Source: Herbaspirillum sp.
GTDB lineage: Bacteria; Pseudomonadota; Gammaproteobacteria; Burkholderiales; Burkholderiaceae_D
Assembly (NCBI RefSeq): GCF_017744395.1
Contig: NZ_JAGIBI010000005.1
Location: 186,001-250,000, forward strand
Direction: 5' to 3'
DNA length: 64,000 nt
The notes beneath the pieces are model-generated. The model was not told the DNA's origin. It saw only the letters and a program-made list of their open reading frames with translations, and ran no database searches. Shown one piece after another: positions 40,672 to 50,430 of this stretch. Position 1 is the first letter of the stretch, and every line of letters begins with the position of its first letter. The position numbers and the translations under genes were made by a program.

Positions 40672-42705
40672 ATGCATCACGACAATGGGGCCGGCCTGCC
40701 CGAGCTGACTTTACGCGGCATGGTGCTGGGTGCGCTGATCACGGTGGTTTTCACGGCATCGAACGTCTATCTCGGGCTCAAGGTCGGCTTGACCTTTTCG
40801 TCGGCGATTCCCGCCGCGGTGATCTCGATGGCGGTGCTGCGCCTGTTCAGCGGCGCCAACATCCTCGAAAACAACATGGTGCAGACCCAGGCATCGGCCG
40901 CCGGCACGCTGTCGGCCATCATCTTCATCCTGCCCGGGCTGGTGATGATGGGGCACTGGCACGGCTTCCCGTTCTGGCAGACGCTGGGCATCTGCGCCGC
41001 CGGCGGCATGCTGGGCGTGATGTTCTCGATCCCGCTGCGCCGCGTGATGGTGGTGCAAAGCGACTTGCCCTATCCCGAAGGCGTGGCGGCGGCCGAGATC
41101 CTGCGCGTGGGCAGCGCCGACGCCGATGGCGGCGAGGAAAGCCGGCGCGGGCTGCGCGACATCCTGTTCGGCGGCGCGTTGTCGGCCGGCTTCAGCCTGG
41201 TGGCCGGCGGCTTCAAGGTGTTCGCCGAGAACATGAACCTGTGGTTTTCGGCCGGCGCCTCCGTGCTGCGCCTGCCGGTCGGCTTCTCGCTGGCGCTGGT
41301 CGGCGCCGGGTACATGATCGGCATCGTCTCCGGCATCGCCATCCTGATCGGGCTGGTGATCGCGTGGGGCATTGCCGTACCCTATCTCACCGCGGTCACG
41401 CCGCGCGATGCCGGCACGGCGATATCGGCTTTCGCCAGCGGCATCTGGAGCGGCCAGGTGCGCTTCATGGGCGCGGGCATGATCGGCGTGGCGGCGGTGT
41501 GGACGCTGGCCAGGCTGTTCAAGCCGATGGTGGACGGCGTCAAGGTGTCGCTGTCGACCCTGGCGCGAGGCCAGCAGGGCAGCGGCGAGCGCACCGACCG
41601 CACCGACCGCACCGACCGCACCGACCACGATATGCCGCCGGCCTGGATCATCGCCATTAGCCTGGCCATGATCGCCTTGCTGGCGACGGTGTTCGCTTCC
41701 TTCCTGTCGGATGCGCCGGTATCGCCCGCGCTGTTCATCGGGCTGATCGCCTATGCCGTGGCGTTCGCCTTCATCTTCGGTTTCCTGGTGGCGGCGGCCT
41801 GCGGCTACATGGCGGGCCTGATCGGATCGTCGTCCAGCCCGATCTCCGGCATCGGCATCGTCGCGGTGATCCTGGTGTCCTTGCTGCTGCTGGCGTCGGG
41901 CGCGGTCGATCCGCTGCTGGCCACGCCGCAGGGCGGCAAGCTGGCGATCGCCATCGCGCTGTTCGTCACCGCCGCCATCATCGCCGTGGCGGCCATCGCC
42001 AACGACAACCTGCAGGACCTGAAGACCGGCCAACTGGTCGGCGCCACGCCGTGGCGCCAGCAGGTGGCGCTGCTGGTCGGCTGCGCGGTCGGCGCGGCCA
42101 TCATCCCGCCGGTGCTGAACCTGCTGTACAACGCCTACGGCTTCACCGGCGCGCTGCCGCGCGCCGGCATGGACGCGGCGCAGGCCCTGGCCGCGCCGCA
42201 GGCCACGCTGATGACGGCCATCGCCACCGGCATCTTCACCCGCGAACTGAACTGGACCATGCTGGTGATCGGCGTGGCGCTGGGCATCGTGCTGATCGTG
42301 GCGGACTGGCTGCTGGAACGCCGCGGCGGCACGGCGCGCCTGCCGGTACTGGCGGTCGGCATCGGCATCTACCTGCCGCCGACGGTGAGCATGGCGCTGT
42401 TCGTCGGCGCGGTGCTGGGATGGCTGATCGATGGCGGCTTGCGCCGCCGCGCCGCCGCGCTCGGCCAGGACTTCGACGACTACGCCGAGCGGCCGCGCCA
42501 GCGCGGCATCCTGGTGGCGTCGGGGCTGATCGTCGGCGAAAGCCTGGTGGGGGTGTTGCTGGCGGCGGTGATCGGCTTCACCGGCAAGGACGCGCCGCTG
42601 GCATTGGTGACGGGCGCTTTTGAAGGCATCGGGCAGTGGCTGGGGTTGCTGGCCTTCCTGCTGATCCTGTGGTCGGTGGCGCGGCGCGTGTTGTCGGCTC
42701 GTTGA
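40672..42705 (+). CDS. OPT family oligopeptide transporter
   Basis: A 677-residue inner-membrane protein of the OPT superfamily with about 15 hydrophobic segments. Family features are LTLRGMVLGALITVVFTASN, VYLGLKVGLTFSSAIPAAVI, ENNMVQTQASAAGTLSAIIF and YPEGVAAAEILRVG. Such transporters import peptides or metal chelates with protons. A short cytoplasmic or periplasmic loop around residues 306-318 contains four copies of a three-residue repeat (TDR). A strong site (AAGGGAG) precedes the ATG. Confidence 0.92.
   Translation: MHHDNGAGLPELTLRGMVLGALITVVFTASNVYLGLKVGLTFSSAIPAAVISMAVLRLFSGANILENNMVQTQASAAGTLSAIIFILPGLVMMGHWHGFPFWQTLGICAAGGMLGVMFSIPLRRVMVVQSDLPYPEGVAAAEILRVGSADADGGEESRRGLRDILFGGALSAGFSLVAGGFKVFAENMNLWFSAGASVLRLPVGFSLALVGAGYMIGIVSGIAILIGLVIAWGIAVPYLTAVTPRDAGTAISAFASGIWSGQVRFMGAGMIGVAAVWTLARLFKPMVDGVKVSLSTLARGQQGSGERTDRTDRTDRTDHDMPPAWIIAISLAMIALLATVFASFLSDAPVSPALFIGLIAYAVAFAFIFGFLVAAACGYMAGLIGSSSSPISGIGIVAVILVSLLLLASGAVDPLLATPQGGKLAIAIALFVTAAIIAVAAIANDNLQDLKTGQLVGATPWRQQVALLVGCAVGAAIIPPVLNLLYNAYGFTGALPRAGMDAAQALAAPQATLMTAIATGIFTRELNWTMLVIGVALGIVLIVADWLLERRGGTARLPVLAVGIGIYLPPTVSMALFVGAVLGWLIDGGLRRRAAALGQDFDDYAERPRQRGILVASGLIVGESLVGVLLAAVIGFTGKDAPLALVTGAFEGIGQWLGLLAFLLILWSVARRVLSAR
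41590..41625 (+). repeat. In-frame 9-bp tandem repeat (4 copies of CGCACCGAC)
   Basis: Four perfect direct repeats of a 9-bp unit inside the OPT transporter gene, encoding (RTD)x4 in a hydrophilic loop. Copy-number change would keep the reading frame. Confidence 0.9.
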
Positions 42706-42710
42706 TGCAT

Positions 42711-42737
42711 GCGCGCTCCGGGGTTGCCGGAGCGCGC
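42711..42737. terminator. GC-rich hairpin after OPT gene
   Basis: An 11-bp perfect stem GCGCGCTCCGG / CCGGAGCGCGC with loop GGTTG, directly after the OPT stop codon, without a T-run. Confidence 0.55.
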
Positions 42738-42748
42738 GCCGAAAAGTA

Positions 42749-42783
42749 ATGCCGTTCAATCAAGCATTGAACGGCATTTTTTT
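42749..42783 (+). terminator. Rho-independent terminator
   Basis: A 12-bp perfect stem ATGCCGTTCAAT / ATTGAACGGCAT with loop CAAGC, followed by seven T. It terminates the OPT gene transcript. Confidence 0.92.
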
Positions 42784-42845
42784 AGGAGCGTATAAAACCT
42801 CAGTTCAGACCGAGTAGCGGCGTAAGCCGCGCATGACAGGCGGCA

Positions 42846-43169
42846 TCAAAGCACGATCTCAAGTCCTTTTCGATCAATCAGATTCAGCAGCTTCAAAGAG
42901 GGGCCGCTTGGCCGCTTGTCGCCCACTTCCCATTTACGCACTGTTGACGCGCTCGTATTGAGTGCAGCAGCTAAAACTGCTTGACTCAAATGAAATCGGG
43001 CGCGTAGAGCCCGAATTTTCTCAGCATCATATTCAGGCACAGGCTCAAGGCAAAGTGCTTCGTATTTTTGCATTTTGCGCTTGTCGATAAATCCAAGCCT
43101 ATGCAAATCCACCGCCGTCTCATGCACTGCATCGAGAATCGGACTTTTGGCTTTAGTCTTGGCTGTCAT
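42846..43169 (-). CDS. HigA-type XRE antitoxin
   Basis: A 107-residue protein with a C-terminal helix-turn-helix (RALRARFHLSQAVLAAALNT, then SASTVRKWEVGDKRPSGPS) and an N-terminal helical part that likely neutralises the toxin. It overlaps the toxin gene by 17 bp and is second in the pair, the HigB-HigA order. It should bind the operator upstream of the toxin gene and repress it together with the toxin. Confidence 0.88.
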   Translation of the reverse strand: MTAKTKAKSPILDAVHETAVDLHRLGFIDKRKMQKYEALCLEPVPEYDAEKIRALRARFHLSQAVLAAALNTSASTVRKWEVGDKRPSGPSLKLLNLIDRKGLEIVL

Positions 43170-43536
43170 TACAAATCTCCTGTAACGTACCCTCTGTTAC
43201 TGCAAGATCAAGTTGTGCCCCTGTTTTAGATAACAAGTCTGCGGCAAGACTTTGCAACGCTTCAAGCTCACTGTCATTAATATTCGAGCGTACATTTTTC
43301 TCGAATCCGAATACAAAAAACCAACGATTTCCCTGATTGGTTGCTACCAGCGTCCTCGCACCGCCACTCTTGCCACGTCCCGAAAGAGCGACTCTTTTTT
43401 TCACTACTCCGCCACCAAGGTCGGCATCGATTAATCCGTCAGCCATCTCCTGGACAGCCTCGCATAAAGCCGCATCCACCATGCCTGACTTGCGCATCCA
43501 GCGGTGAAAGAAACGTGTTTTGAATACTCGCTTCAT
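43153..43536 (-). CDS. RelE/HigB-like toxin
   Basis: A 127-residue RelE-type (PF06296-like) toxin: KTRFFHRWMRKSGMVDAALC, GLIDADLGGGVVKKRVALSG, GRGKSGGARTLVATNQGNRW and FFVFGFEKNVRSNINDSELE. Family toxins cleave ribosome-associated mRNA. It is encoded before its antitoxin. The ATG at 43536 lies only four bases after a -10-like TATACT (43541-43546, minus strand), so the transcript may be leaderless. Confidence 0.88.
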   Translation of the reverse strand: MKRVFKTRFFHRWMRKSGMVDAALCEAVQEMADGLIDADLGGGVVKKRVALSGRGKSGGARTLVATNQGNRWFFVFGFEKNVRSNINDSELEALQSLAADLLSKTGAQLDLAVTEGTLQEICNDSQD

Positions 43537-43542
43537 TTAAAG

Positions 43543-43561
43543 TATACCACTTAGTGGCATA
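43543..43561. promoter_or_regulatory. Toxin-antitoxin operator palindrome
   Basis: TATACCACT-T-AGTGGCATA: a near-perfect palindrome (core CCACT-T-AGTGG) overlapping the -10 element of the toxin-antitoxin promoter. The form is typical for HigA-type operators. Confidence 0.75.
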
Positions 43562-43872
43562 TTTTGAGATCCGAAAAATTGAATCCCGGCCTGTTTGATA
43601 ATAAATAGGTCTTCCTCAAGAGAAGGCTCAGAGCATCCTACCGTCTTCATTGGATTGGCATGCGTCACCTGTCGTTGTTGCGGCTTCTTGTCGTAGTACT
43701 ACTACGGCGCGTCGCCACGTCCAGGTAGACAACGCCTGATGACTGCTCGCACTCGCAAATGGAATGGCAACAGGCCCTTGCCTATTCCATCCTGAAATGA
43801 TTTCGACCTGTTCACGGCGAGGCCATGAACAGGTTCTAAACGCGCAACGGAAGATGCTTGGGGAGGGGAGCT
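43562..43872. other. Intergenic region with hairpin at 43806-43834
   Basis: No gene that I can see. At 43806-43834 a 13-bp stem ACCTGTTCACGGC / GCCATGAACAGGT (one mismatch) with loop GAG lies downstream of the chemoreceptor gene and may end its transcript; the T-run is weak. Confidence 0.6.
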
Positions 43873-45672
43873 TCAGCGCATCTTGAAGCCGCCGACGATG
43901 GTGGCCAGCCGTGCCGCCTCGTCCTGCAGCGACTGCGCCGCTGCCGCGGCCTGCTCCACGAGCGCGGCATTCTGCTGGGTGCCTTCGTCGATGTGGGTGA
44001 TGGCCAGGTTGACCTCGTCGATGCCGGCGCTTTGCTCGATGCTGGCGGTGGCGATTTCGCCGACGATGGTGTTGACGCTGCGGATGCTGCTGACGATCTC
44101 ATCCATGGTCTGGCCGGCCTTGGCCACCAGCACGCCGCCCTCGGTCACGTTGGCCACCGAGGAGTCGATCAGGTCCTTGATCTCCTTGGCGGCTTGCGCG
44201 CTGCGCTGCGCCAGCGAACGCACTTCCGATGCCACCACCGCGAAGCCGCGTCCCTGTTCGCCGGCGCGCGCCGCTTCCACCGCCGCGTTCAACGCCAGGA
44301 TGTTGGTCTGGAAGGCGATGCCGTCGATCACGCTGATGATGTCGGCGATCTTTTGCGAGGAAGCATTGATGGCATCCATCGTCGCCACCACGTTGCCTAC
44401 CACTTCGCCACCCTGGGCGGCGATGTTGGAAGCGGCGGTGGCCAGTTCGTTGGCGCGCCGCGCATTGTCCGAGTTCTGCTTGACGGTGGAGGTCAGCTGC
44501 TCCATCGCCGAGGCGGTTTCTTCCAGCGAGCCGGCCTGCTGTTCGGTACGGGCCGACAGGTCCTGGTTGCCGGTGGCGATTTCGGAGGAGGAGACCTTCA
44601 CGGTGTCGCTGCTGTTGCGGATGTCGAGCAGGATGGCGGTGATCTTGCCGACGAACTGGTTGAACGAATGCGAGATCTCGGTCACTTCGTCGGCACCGTC
44701 CTCCGGCAGGCGCATGGTCAGGTCGCCGCTGCCGGTGCTGATGTCGTTCATCGCATTGCGCACCTGCGACAGGCGCTTGAACACGGCGGAGGTGATCACG
44801 CTCATGATGGCCGCCGCCGCCAGCGCCACCAGCAGCAGCGCCACGATCGCCGAGCGCATGGCACTGCGCATGCCGGCGTTGGCGTCGGCTTCATCCATGG
44901 CCAGGATCAGGGTCCATTCGGTGCCCTTGATCGGCACCGGGCGCACCAGCTTGGTGGCGCCGCCGAGTTCCATCTTGACCGGCTTGTCGTCGCCCGCGAT
45001 GGCGTTGAGCTTGTCGGCGGTCAGTTCCGGATTCCATTCCTTGGCCGGCTTGTTGACCCATTGCGCCTCGGGGTGCGCCAGCATCAGGCCGTCGCGGTCG
45101 ACCAGGAAGGCGAAGCTGGCCGGGGTCGGATGGATCGAGCGCACCACCTCGCTCACGCCGTCCAGGAACACCGCCGCCGCGACCACGCCGACCATGGCGC
45201 CGTCTTTCTTCACCTGGGCGGTGAAGGACACCATCGGCTTCTTGGTGGCGACGTCGGTATAGGGTTTGGTCAGGACCGGCTTGCCGGCCTTCACAGATTG
45301 CAGGTACCAGGCGCGCTGGGTCGGGTCGTAGCCCGGCGGCAGGCCGTCGGCGCTGGAGGTGAAGGCGCTCTTGTCTTCCTTGCCGAAGGTGGTGACGTAG
45401 AAATCGCCGCTCTTTTGCAATTGCTTGATGACGAACACCGGATCGGCGTCGAGCACGCCGTCGGCCGCCGCCGCGGTCATCGCCGCCTTCGCTGCGACCC
45501 AGGTATTGATGGTCGATGCGAAGCCATCGGCGACGGTATGCGCATTGCGTTCGACGGTGCGGTCGTTGTCCTGCTTGATGATGAAGAACGACACCGCGCC
45601 CACCACCGCCAGGCTGGCGACCAGCAAGGCGATGCTGAAAAACATGATGCGCGTTTTGATTGACTTGAACAT
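43873..45672 (-). CDS. Methyl-accepting chemotaxis protein with dCache sensor domain
   Basis: A 599-residue chemoreceptor. Helix 1 is [20 protein letters not shown]. The periplasmic dCache_1 domain (residues about 35-275) shows [40 protein letters not shown] and [20 protein letters not shown]. Then come a second helix ([20 protein letters not shown]), HAMP, and the cytoplasmic hairpin with [20 protein letters not shown] and [20 protein letters not shown]. Such receptors often bind amino acids or organic acids; the ligand is not known. The start at 45672 is preferred over the longer frame, which lacks a signal-like N terminus. Confidence 0.92.
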   Translation of the reverse strand: MFKSIKTRIMFFSIALLVASLAVVGAVSFFIIKQDNDRTVERNAHTVADGFASTINTWVAAKAAMTAAAADGVLDADPVFVIKQLQKSGDFYVTTFGKEDKSAFTSSADGLPPGYDPTQRAWYLQSVKAGKPVLTKPYTDVATKKPMVSFTAQVKKDGAMVGVVAAAVFLDGVSEVVRSIHPTPASFAFLVDRDGLMLAHPEAQWVNKPAKEWNPELTADKLNAIAGDDKPVKMELGGATKLVRPVPIKGTEWTLILAMDEADANAGMRSAMRSAIVALLLVALAAAAIMSVITSAVFKRLSQVRNAMNDISTGSGDLTMRLPEDGADEVTEISHSFNQFVGKITAILLDIRNSSDTVKVSSSEIATGNQDLSARTEQQAGSLEETASAMEQLTSTVKQNSDNARRANELATAASNIAAQGGEVVGNVVATMDAINASSQKIADIISVIDGIAFQTNILALNAAVEAARAGEQGRGFAVVASEVRSLAQRSAQAAKEIKDLIDSSVANVTEGGVLVAKAGQTMDEIVSSIRSVNTIVGEIATASIEQSAGIDEVNLAITHIDEGTQQNAALVEQAAAAAQSLQDEAARLATIVGGFKMR

Positions 45673-45890
45673 GGGCTTCCCTCTTTGGCGATTGGCTCCA
45701 GGGTTGGCGGAGAGGGGGATGCGCCTTTCCCATGGCGCATCCATCCCTTTGCTGGAGCCTGTTGTCCGAGGAGTATCGGCACTATCGCGGCGATTCTAAA
45801 GAAGGAATAAGGGCTGTTTTCGTTGAGCTTTCTGCCGGCAAGGCGGCGGCATAGTTGTCAAATGGCAATAATTGTCGCCGTGCCGCCGTT

Positions 45891-46571
45891 CTACGCGGCT
45901 TCCGAGCCCATCGAATTGGACGCCACGAGCCCGGTCTCCAGCGCATATTTGAACAGGTCGACATCGCGCTCGACCCCCAGCTTGCGCATGGCGCTGATCT
46001 TTTGCGTACTGACGGTCTGCTTGCTGCGGTGCAGCCGTTCGGCGATTTCGCTCACCAGCAGCCCGGAGACGAACAGGCGTATCACTTCCGCCTCGCGCCG
46101 CGTCAGGGAATGCCGGCCGCTGGGTTCGTTGCGCGACGACCTGGCCGCTTCCAGGATCTTCCGGATGGTCGGCGAATAATATGTGCCGCCGGCGAAAGCC
46201 GCATGCACGGCCGGAACCAGGTGGCTGGGATCGTCGGACTTGCTGAGGATGCAGTGGACCCGCTCGGCGACCAGCGCATTGAGGATCGCGGGATTGTCCA
46301 TCATGGTCATCACCACCACGCGCAGGTCGGGGAAGCGGCGCGTGAGGAAGGCGATCATCGAAATGCCGTCGCCGTATTCGCCGGAGGGCATGGCATAGTC
46401 CGTCACCAGCACGTCGCAAGGGTGCCGGTTGAGGAGATCGACGATTTCGGTCGAGTTGCGGGCCGTGCCCACCAGCTTGAAGCTGTTGATGTCGCCGATG
46501 GCGTTTTGCATTCCGAACAGCACGGCGGGATGGTCATCCGCGAGCACAAGGCGAATCGAAAAAGTGTTCAT
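45891..46571 (-). CDS. LuxR/FixJ-type response regulator (module 1)
   Basis: A 226-residue NarL/LuxR-type regulator. The receiver domain has DDH near residue 12, phosphoacceptor Asp in DVLVTDYAMPSGEYGDG and Lys in VHCILSKSDDPSHLV. The C-terminal LuxR HTH is LTRREAEVIRLFVSGLLVSE, IAERLHRSKQTVSTQKISAM. It is clearly paralogous to the regulator at 50551-51222, including the MP[S/A]GEYGDG stretch. It is divergent from the hybrid kinase at 47030 and the probable partner. It belongs to the BvgA/EvgA/RcsB-like group. Confidence 0.9.
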   Translation of the reverse strand: MNTFSIRLVLADDHPAVLFGMQNAIGDINSFKLVGTARNSTEIVDLLNRHPCDVLVTDYAMPSGEYGDGISMIAFLTRRFPDLRVVVMTMMDNPAILNALVAERVHCILSKSDDPSHLVPAVHAAFAGGTYYSPTIRKILEAARSSRNEPSGRHSLTRREAEVIRLFVSGLLVSEIAERLHRSKQTVSTQKISAMRKLGVERDVDLFKYALETGLVASNSMGSEAA

Positions 46572-46600
46572 ATGGGTGGTCCTCCTGGAACCAATTCGTA

Positions 46601-46801
46601 TTAGCTTGTCCGGTCGGACGGCACCTGCCTTTCCACCGGGTTGTTCGCTTGCTGCCACATCTGGATTTGCAAGCGTCTCTGTCGCGGCGAGGCGACGATG
46701 AACTGGTTCAATTGAGTGAGAAATAATTTTCTTTGGGCCTCAGGGAGACTCGCAAACCCGAACAGCAATTCTGTGACGAGCATAGAAACAGGGGACATCA
46801 T
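46601..46801 (-). CDS. Small protein upstream of response regulator 1
   Basis: A 66-residue protein from ATG 46801 (MMSPVSMLVTELLFGFASLP), with GGAG placed 6 nt before the start. It has one hydrophobic N-terminal stretch and a basic, Gln-rich C terminus (PRQRRLQIQMWQQANNPVER). It ends 29 bp before the regulator start on the same strand, so co-transcription is likely. I do not recognise the family. A real coding function is plausible but not proven. Confidence 0.5.
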   Translation of the reverse strand: MMSPVSMLVTELLFGFASLPEAQRKLFLTQLNQFIVASPRQRRLQIQMWQQANNPVERQVPSDRTS

Positions 46802-47029
46802 TTGCACTCCGAAAAGGCCAGCAGGGCATTGCTGCCATGTTGCTGAATTGTATGAAGCGCGCTGTTTTCTAGTAATCGGACGAGAATGAAAATTTGCCGG
46901 TGGCTGGGATTCGTACGAAAATCCGGTTCGCAATCCCGCAATCATGGGCCGGAGATTTGCTACATTGCTCCGCTTTAATTTTCCAGGACCAGCGCGGCTG
47001 CCTCCATCCGACAGGGACGGCCCAACCCA

Positions 47030-50000
47030 ATGAATATCTCGCCAAGTTCACCCGTGCCGATCGGCAAGGAAATAGGATTGTTCAGCCGCTTGCAGCGGGG
47101 ATTGCTGTTCGGCGGCGCGGCGGTGATGTCGGCGGTCATCCTGGGCGTGGCCGCATTGGCGGTCTACGCCGACGTGTCCGGCTACATCGCCCACGCCAGG
47201 CTGGTTTTCACCGCCCACAAGTCGCAGCTGCTGCTGGAGGTCGAGACCAAGCAGGCCGCGCTGCGGCGCGGCGTGATCCATGCCGAGATGCTGTGGGAAC
47301 TGGACCGCCGCCACGCCTCGGGGGATGTGCTCATCCGCGACTTCAGGCGCCAGGGCGGGCGCATCTACCTGCAAGCCAACCCCAAGGTACTGCCGCAACA
47401 GGCCCTGGGCGACGTGGTGAACCGGCCCGCCGAGGCGTACCGCGACTACCTGGTCTTCAGCGAGGAGATGGCCTATACCGTGAGCGCCAGTTCACGGCAG
47501 CGCGGACGCAGCCTGAGCGGCTACCACTACACGCCCGACGGCACCTACATCACCATCATCCCCCCGCCCAGGTCGGGGAACCCGTTTGCGGACGTGCGGG
47601 CGGGTAGCGTGCGGGATCTGGTGCGCCGGGTCGCGGTCGACCTCGGCGACCTGGGCAACCCGGCCGTCGGCCGCACGCTGCGCGAATCGCGCAAGGTGAA
47701 GTGGGTGGCGCCGCATATCGATCCCTTTACCGGCCAGAGCGTCTTCAAGCTGGCCCAGCCCGCATTCGACGGGGACAAGCCGTTCATGGTCTTCGTCAGC
47801 GACCTGCCGGTGCAGGTGCTGTCGGACCGCCTGGCGCAGTCGCCCTACGACGGCAGTTTCTTTCTGGTTTCCGGCGAAGGGAAGGTGCTGTTGCAGGGCG
47901 TCGGCGCGGCTTCCCAGTCCGACCTGGCCAAGCGGGTCATCGACGGCAAGGCCTGGCAGCGCGGCCTGGCGCGTTTCGACGACAGCTATGGCGATGGCCT
48001 GTTCACCCTGAGCGATCCGCTGTCCGAAACCGGCTGGACGCTGGTCTACGCATACTCGTGGCATACCATCCTCAACGCGCTCAAAGGCCCGCTGCTGGGG
48101 TATGCCGCGGCGACGATCGCGGTCCTGCTGGTGCTGTGGAGCGTGGTGCTGCTGTTCCACTACCGGGTGTTCCTGCCGGCCTACCGCGGGTCCTTGCGCG
48201 TCTACGAAAGCGAGCACCTGAACCGCGCGATCATCAAGACGGCGCCGGTCGGGCTGAGCCTGATCGACCAGGAGTCCGGCGCGGTGCTGCTGCAAAACGA
48301 AGCGGCCAGCGGCTATGCGGCCGATGGCCGGCCGTTGAACGAACGCCTGCTGCAGCTCTACGCGGACCATGAGGAAAACCGGGGCAAGCCGGTGACGCGG
48401 GATCTGAACGCCATGGATGCCCGCCGCAAGCCGGTCGAACTGCATGTCGACCTGGTCCCCGGCAAATACCAGGGCGAGGCGGTTTTGTTGTGCAGCATCC
48501 TGGACATCACCGTGCGCAAGGAGGCCGAGCGCGCCCTGCACGACGCGCGCGTGGCCGCGGACAATGCCAACCGCGCCAAATCCGCCTTCCTGGCGACCAT
48601 GAGCCATGAAATCCGCACGCCGCTCAACGCCATCCTCGGCAACCTCGAACTGATGGGGAACGAACCGTTGCCCGGTCCCCAGGCCGACCGCCTGCAGACC
48701 GTGGCGGGCGCTTCGCGCACCTTGCTCTCCCTGATCGACGACATTCTCGATTTCTCCAAGGTCGAGTCGGGGCAGATGGGCATCGAATCGGTCCCGTTCG
48801 ACCTGGCCGAAGAAGTCGAGTCGGTGATCCGCGTGTTCCTGCCGCGGGCCGAAGAAAAGGACGTGGCCTTGTATTACCGCATCGAGCCCGGCCTGTCACC
48901 ATGCGTGGGGGATCCGTTCCGCTTGCGGCAGATCCTGGGCAACATCCTGAGCAACGCCATCAAATTCACCGATGCCGGCGAGGTGGCGATCGAAGTCGGG
49001 TCGGACCGCTCGGGCAGCGCGCCGATGCTGTGCCTGCGCGTCAGGGACAGCGGCATCGGCATGACGCCGGAGCAGCAGCAAGAGCTGTTCAAGCCGTTCG
49101 CGCAAGCCGATTCGAGCATTACCCGCCGCTTCGGCGGCACCGGGCTGGGCCTGGCCCTGTGCAAGAAGATCGCCGGCCTGATGGGCGGGACCATCCGGGT
49201 CGAAAGCCTGGCGGGGCAGGGCAGCACGTTCATCGTCGAACTGCCCGTCGCGCATACCGTGCAGGCCGCCATGGAAGGCGCGGCGCCCTTGGCCGGCAAG
49301 CGGGTTTCCCTGTTGTGCGCCGACCCGCTGTGGCAGGCCGCCATCGAACCGCACCTGCGCTACTGGGGCGGGCAGGTGACGCCTGCCGATGCGCCGGCGC
49401 GCCTGCCGGCGCAGGCCGATGTGCTGGTGCTGGCGGGCGGTCCGCGCCCCTGGCCGGTGGCCGACGAGGACGCGGCGGCCGCCGGCGCCGGGCAGGTGGT
49501 CGACCTCCTGGAGACGGGGCCCCAGGCGCCGGCCGAAGCCTCGGGACGGACCATCGTGTCGTGCTACTCGCTGGCCGGCCTGTTCCGCGCCGTCGCGCAA
49601 GGCGCGGCGGTGTCCGGCGCCGCCGCGGGCGCGCTCCCGGGGCTGCAGCAAAGCGGCGCCGCCCCGTTGCGCATCCTGGTGGCGGAAGACCATCCGGTCA
49701 ACCGGCGCCTGCTGCACGACCAGCTGTCCTTGCTGGGGCAGCAGGTGGTCCTGGCAGAAAGCGGCGGACGGGCGCTGGAGCATTTCCACACGACGCCGTT
49801 CGACTTGGTCCTGACAGACCTGGACATGCCCGGCATGGATGGCCGCATGCTGGCCCGCGCCTTGCGGGCCCAGGGCGCTTCAATGCCGATCCTGGCGGTC
49901 ACGGCGCATGCCGGCGAGCAGGAACGCATCGCCTGCCTGGAAGCCGGCATCGACGAGGTGCTGACCAAGCCGCTGTCGATCCAGACGCTGGGCCGGGTGC

Positions 50001-50377
50001 TGGCCGCCTATGCGCATCAGGCCGCGGTGCCGGCTGGCGCCGGTACCGGCGCGGCGTACCGGGCGTTCGAGAAGATGCTCGCGGGCGGCCCGCTGGGCGA
50101 GGATATCTGGGAGGCGTTGTCGGACTCGTTCCGCCACTACATGGCCACGCTCAGGGCCGGGCTGGAAGCCGGCGACGCGGCGGCGATACGCAAGGGCCTG
50201 CATGCCGTCAAGGGCAGCTTCGCGATGGTGTACGAGCATGGCCTGGCCGAACATGTCGACCGTATCGGGCAACTGGTCGATAGCGGCGCCGATGCCGGCG
50301 CCCTGGCCGCCGAGTTCGATGCATTCGAGCATGCCGCCATGGACATGCTCAGGCGCCGCGCGCCGGCGCCGCAGTGA
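47030..50377 (+). CDS. Hybrid sensor kinase with REC and Hpt (BvgS/EvgS/RcsC-like, module 1)
   Basis: A 1115-residue membrane kinase. Helix at residues 25-45; a large periplasmic sensor region to about 355 (CHASE/dCache-like); second helix (LGYAAATIAVLLVLWSVVLL); a PAS-like segment to about 490. HisKA: FLATMSHEIRTPLNAILGNL with phosphorylated His526. HATPase motifs: NAIKFTDAGEVAIEVG, DSGIGMTPEQQQELFKPFAQ, FGGTGLGLALCKKIAGLMGG. C-terminal receiver: DLVLTDLDMPGMDG (Asp930). Hpt: GLHAVKGSFAMVYEHGLAEH (His1058). The four-step phosphorelay is complete in one protein. It is divergent from its likely regulator at 45891-46571. Confidence 0.92.
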   Translation: MNISPSSPVPIGKEIGLFSRLQRGLLFGGAAVMSAVILGVAALAVYADVSGYIAHARLVFTAHKSQLLLEVETKQAALRRGVIHAEMLWELDRRHASGDVLIRDFRRQGGRIYLQANPKVLPQQALGDVVNRPAEAYRDYLVFSEEMAYTVSASSRQRGRSLSGYHYTPDGTYITIIPPPRSGNPFADVRAGSVRDLVRRVAVDLGDLGNPAVGRTLRESRKVKWVAPHIDPFTGQSVFKLAQPAFDGDKPFMVFVSDLPVQVLSDRLAQSPYDGSFFLVSGEGKVLLQGVGAASQSDLAKRVIDGKAWQRGLARFDDSYGDGLFTLSDPLSETGWTLVYAYSWHTILNALKGPLLGYAAATIAVLLVLWSVVLLFHYRVFLPAYRGSLRVYESEHLNRAIIKTAPVGLSLIDQESGAVLLQNEAASGYAADGRPLNERLLQLYADHEENRGKPVTRDLNAMDARRKPVELHVDLVPGKYQGEAVLLCSILDITVRKEAERALHDARVAADNANRAKSAFLATMSHEIRTPLNAILGNLELMGNEPLPGPQADRLQTVAGASRTLLSLIDDILDFSKVESGQMGIESVPFDLAEEVESVIRVFLPRAEEKDVALYYRIEPGLSPCVGDPFRLRQILGNILSNAIKFTDAGEVAIEVGSDRSGSAPMLCLRVRDSGIGMTPEQQQELFKPFAQADSSITRRFGGTGLGLALCKKIAGLMGGTIRVESLAGQGSTFIVELPVAHTVQAAMEGAAPLAGKRVSLLCADPLWQAAIEPHLRYWGGQVTPADAPARLPAQADVLVLAGGPRPWPVADEDAAAAGAGQVVDLLETGPQAPAEASGRTIVSCYSLAGLFRAVAQGAAVSGAAAGALPGLQQSGAAPLRILVAEDHPVNRRLLHDQLSLLGQQVVLAESGGRALEHFHTTPFDLVLTDLDMPGMDGRMLARALRAQGASMPILAVTAHAGEQERIACLEAGIDEVLTKPLSIQTLGRVLAAYAHQAAVPAGAGTGAAYRAFEKMLAGGPLGEDIWEALSDSFRHYMATLRAGLEAGDAAAIRKGLHAVKGSFAMVYEHGLAEHVDRIGQLVDSGADAGALAAEFDAFEHAAMDMLRRRAPAPQ

Positions 50378-50430
50378 GGCGTGCCGGACCAGGCGTCAAT
50401 GCAGTTCGGTTAAGCCGCCAAACCGAAGCG

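Noticed and set aside
41590-41625. Short tandem repeats as a CRISPR array
   Set aside because: No spacers; the repeats are contiguous and in frame within a transporter gene.
40711-42759. 680-codon minus-strand frame opposite the OPT transporter
   Set aside because: His/Gln/Arg-rich low-complexity product typical of the antisense of membrane-protein genes; no start signal and no domain.
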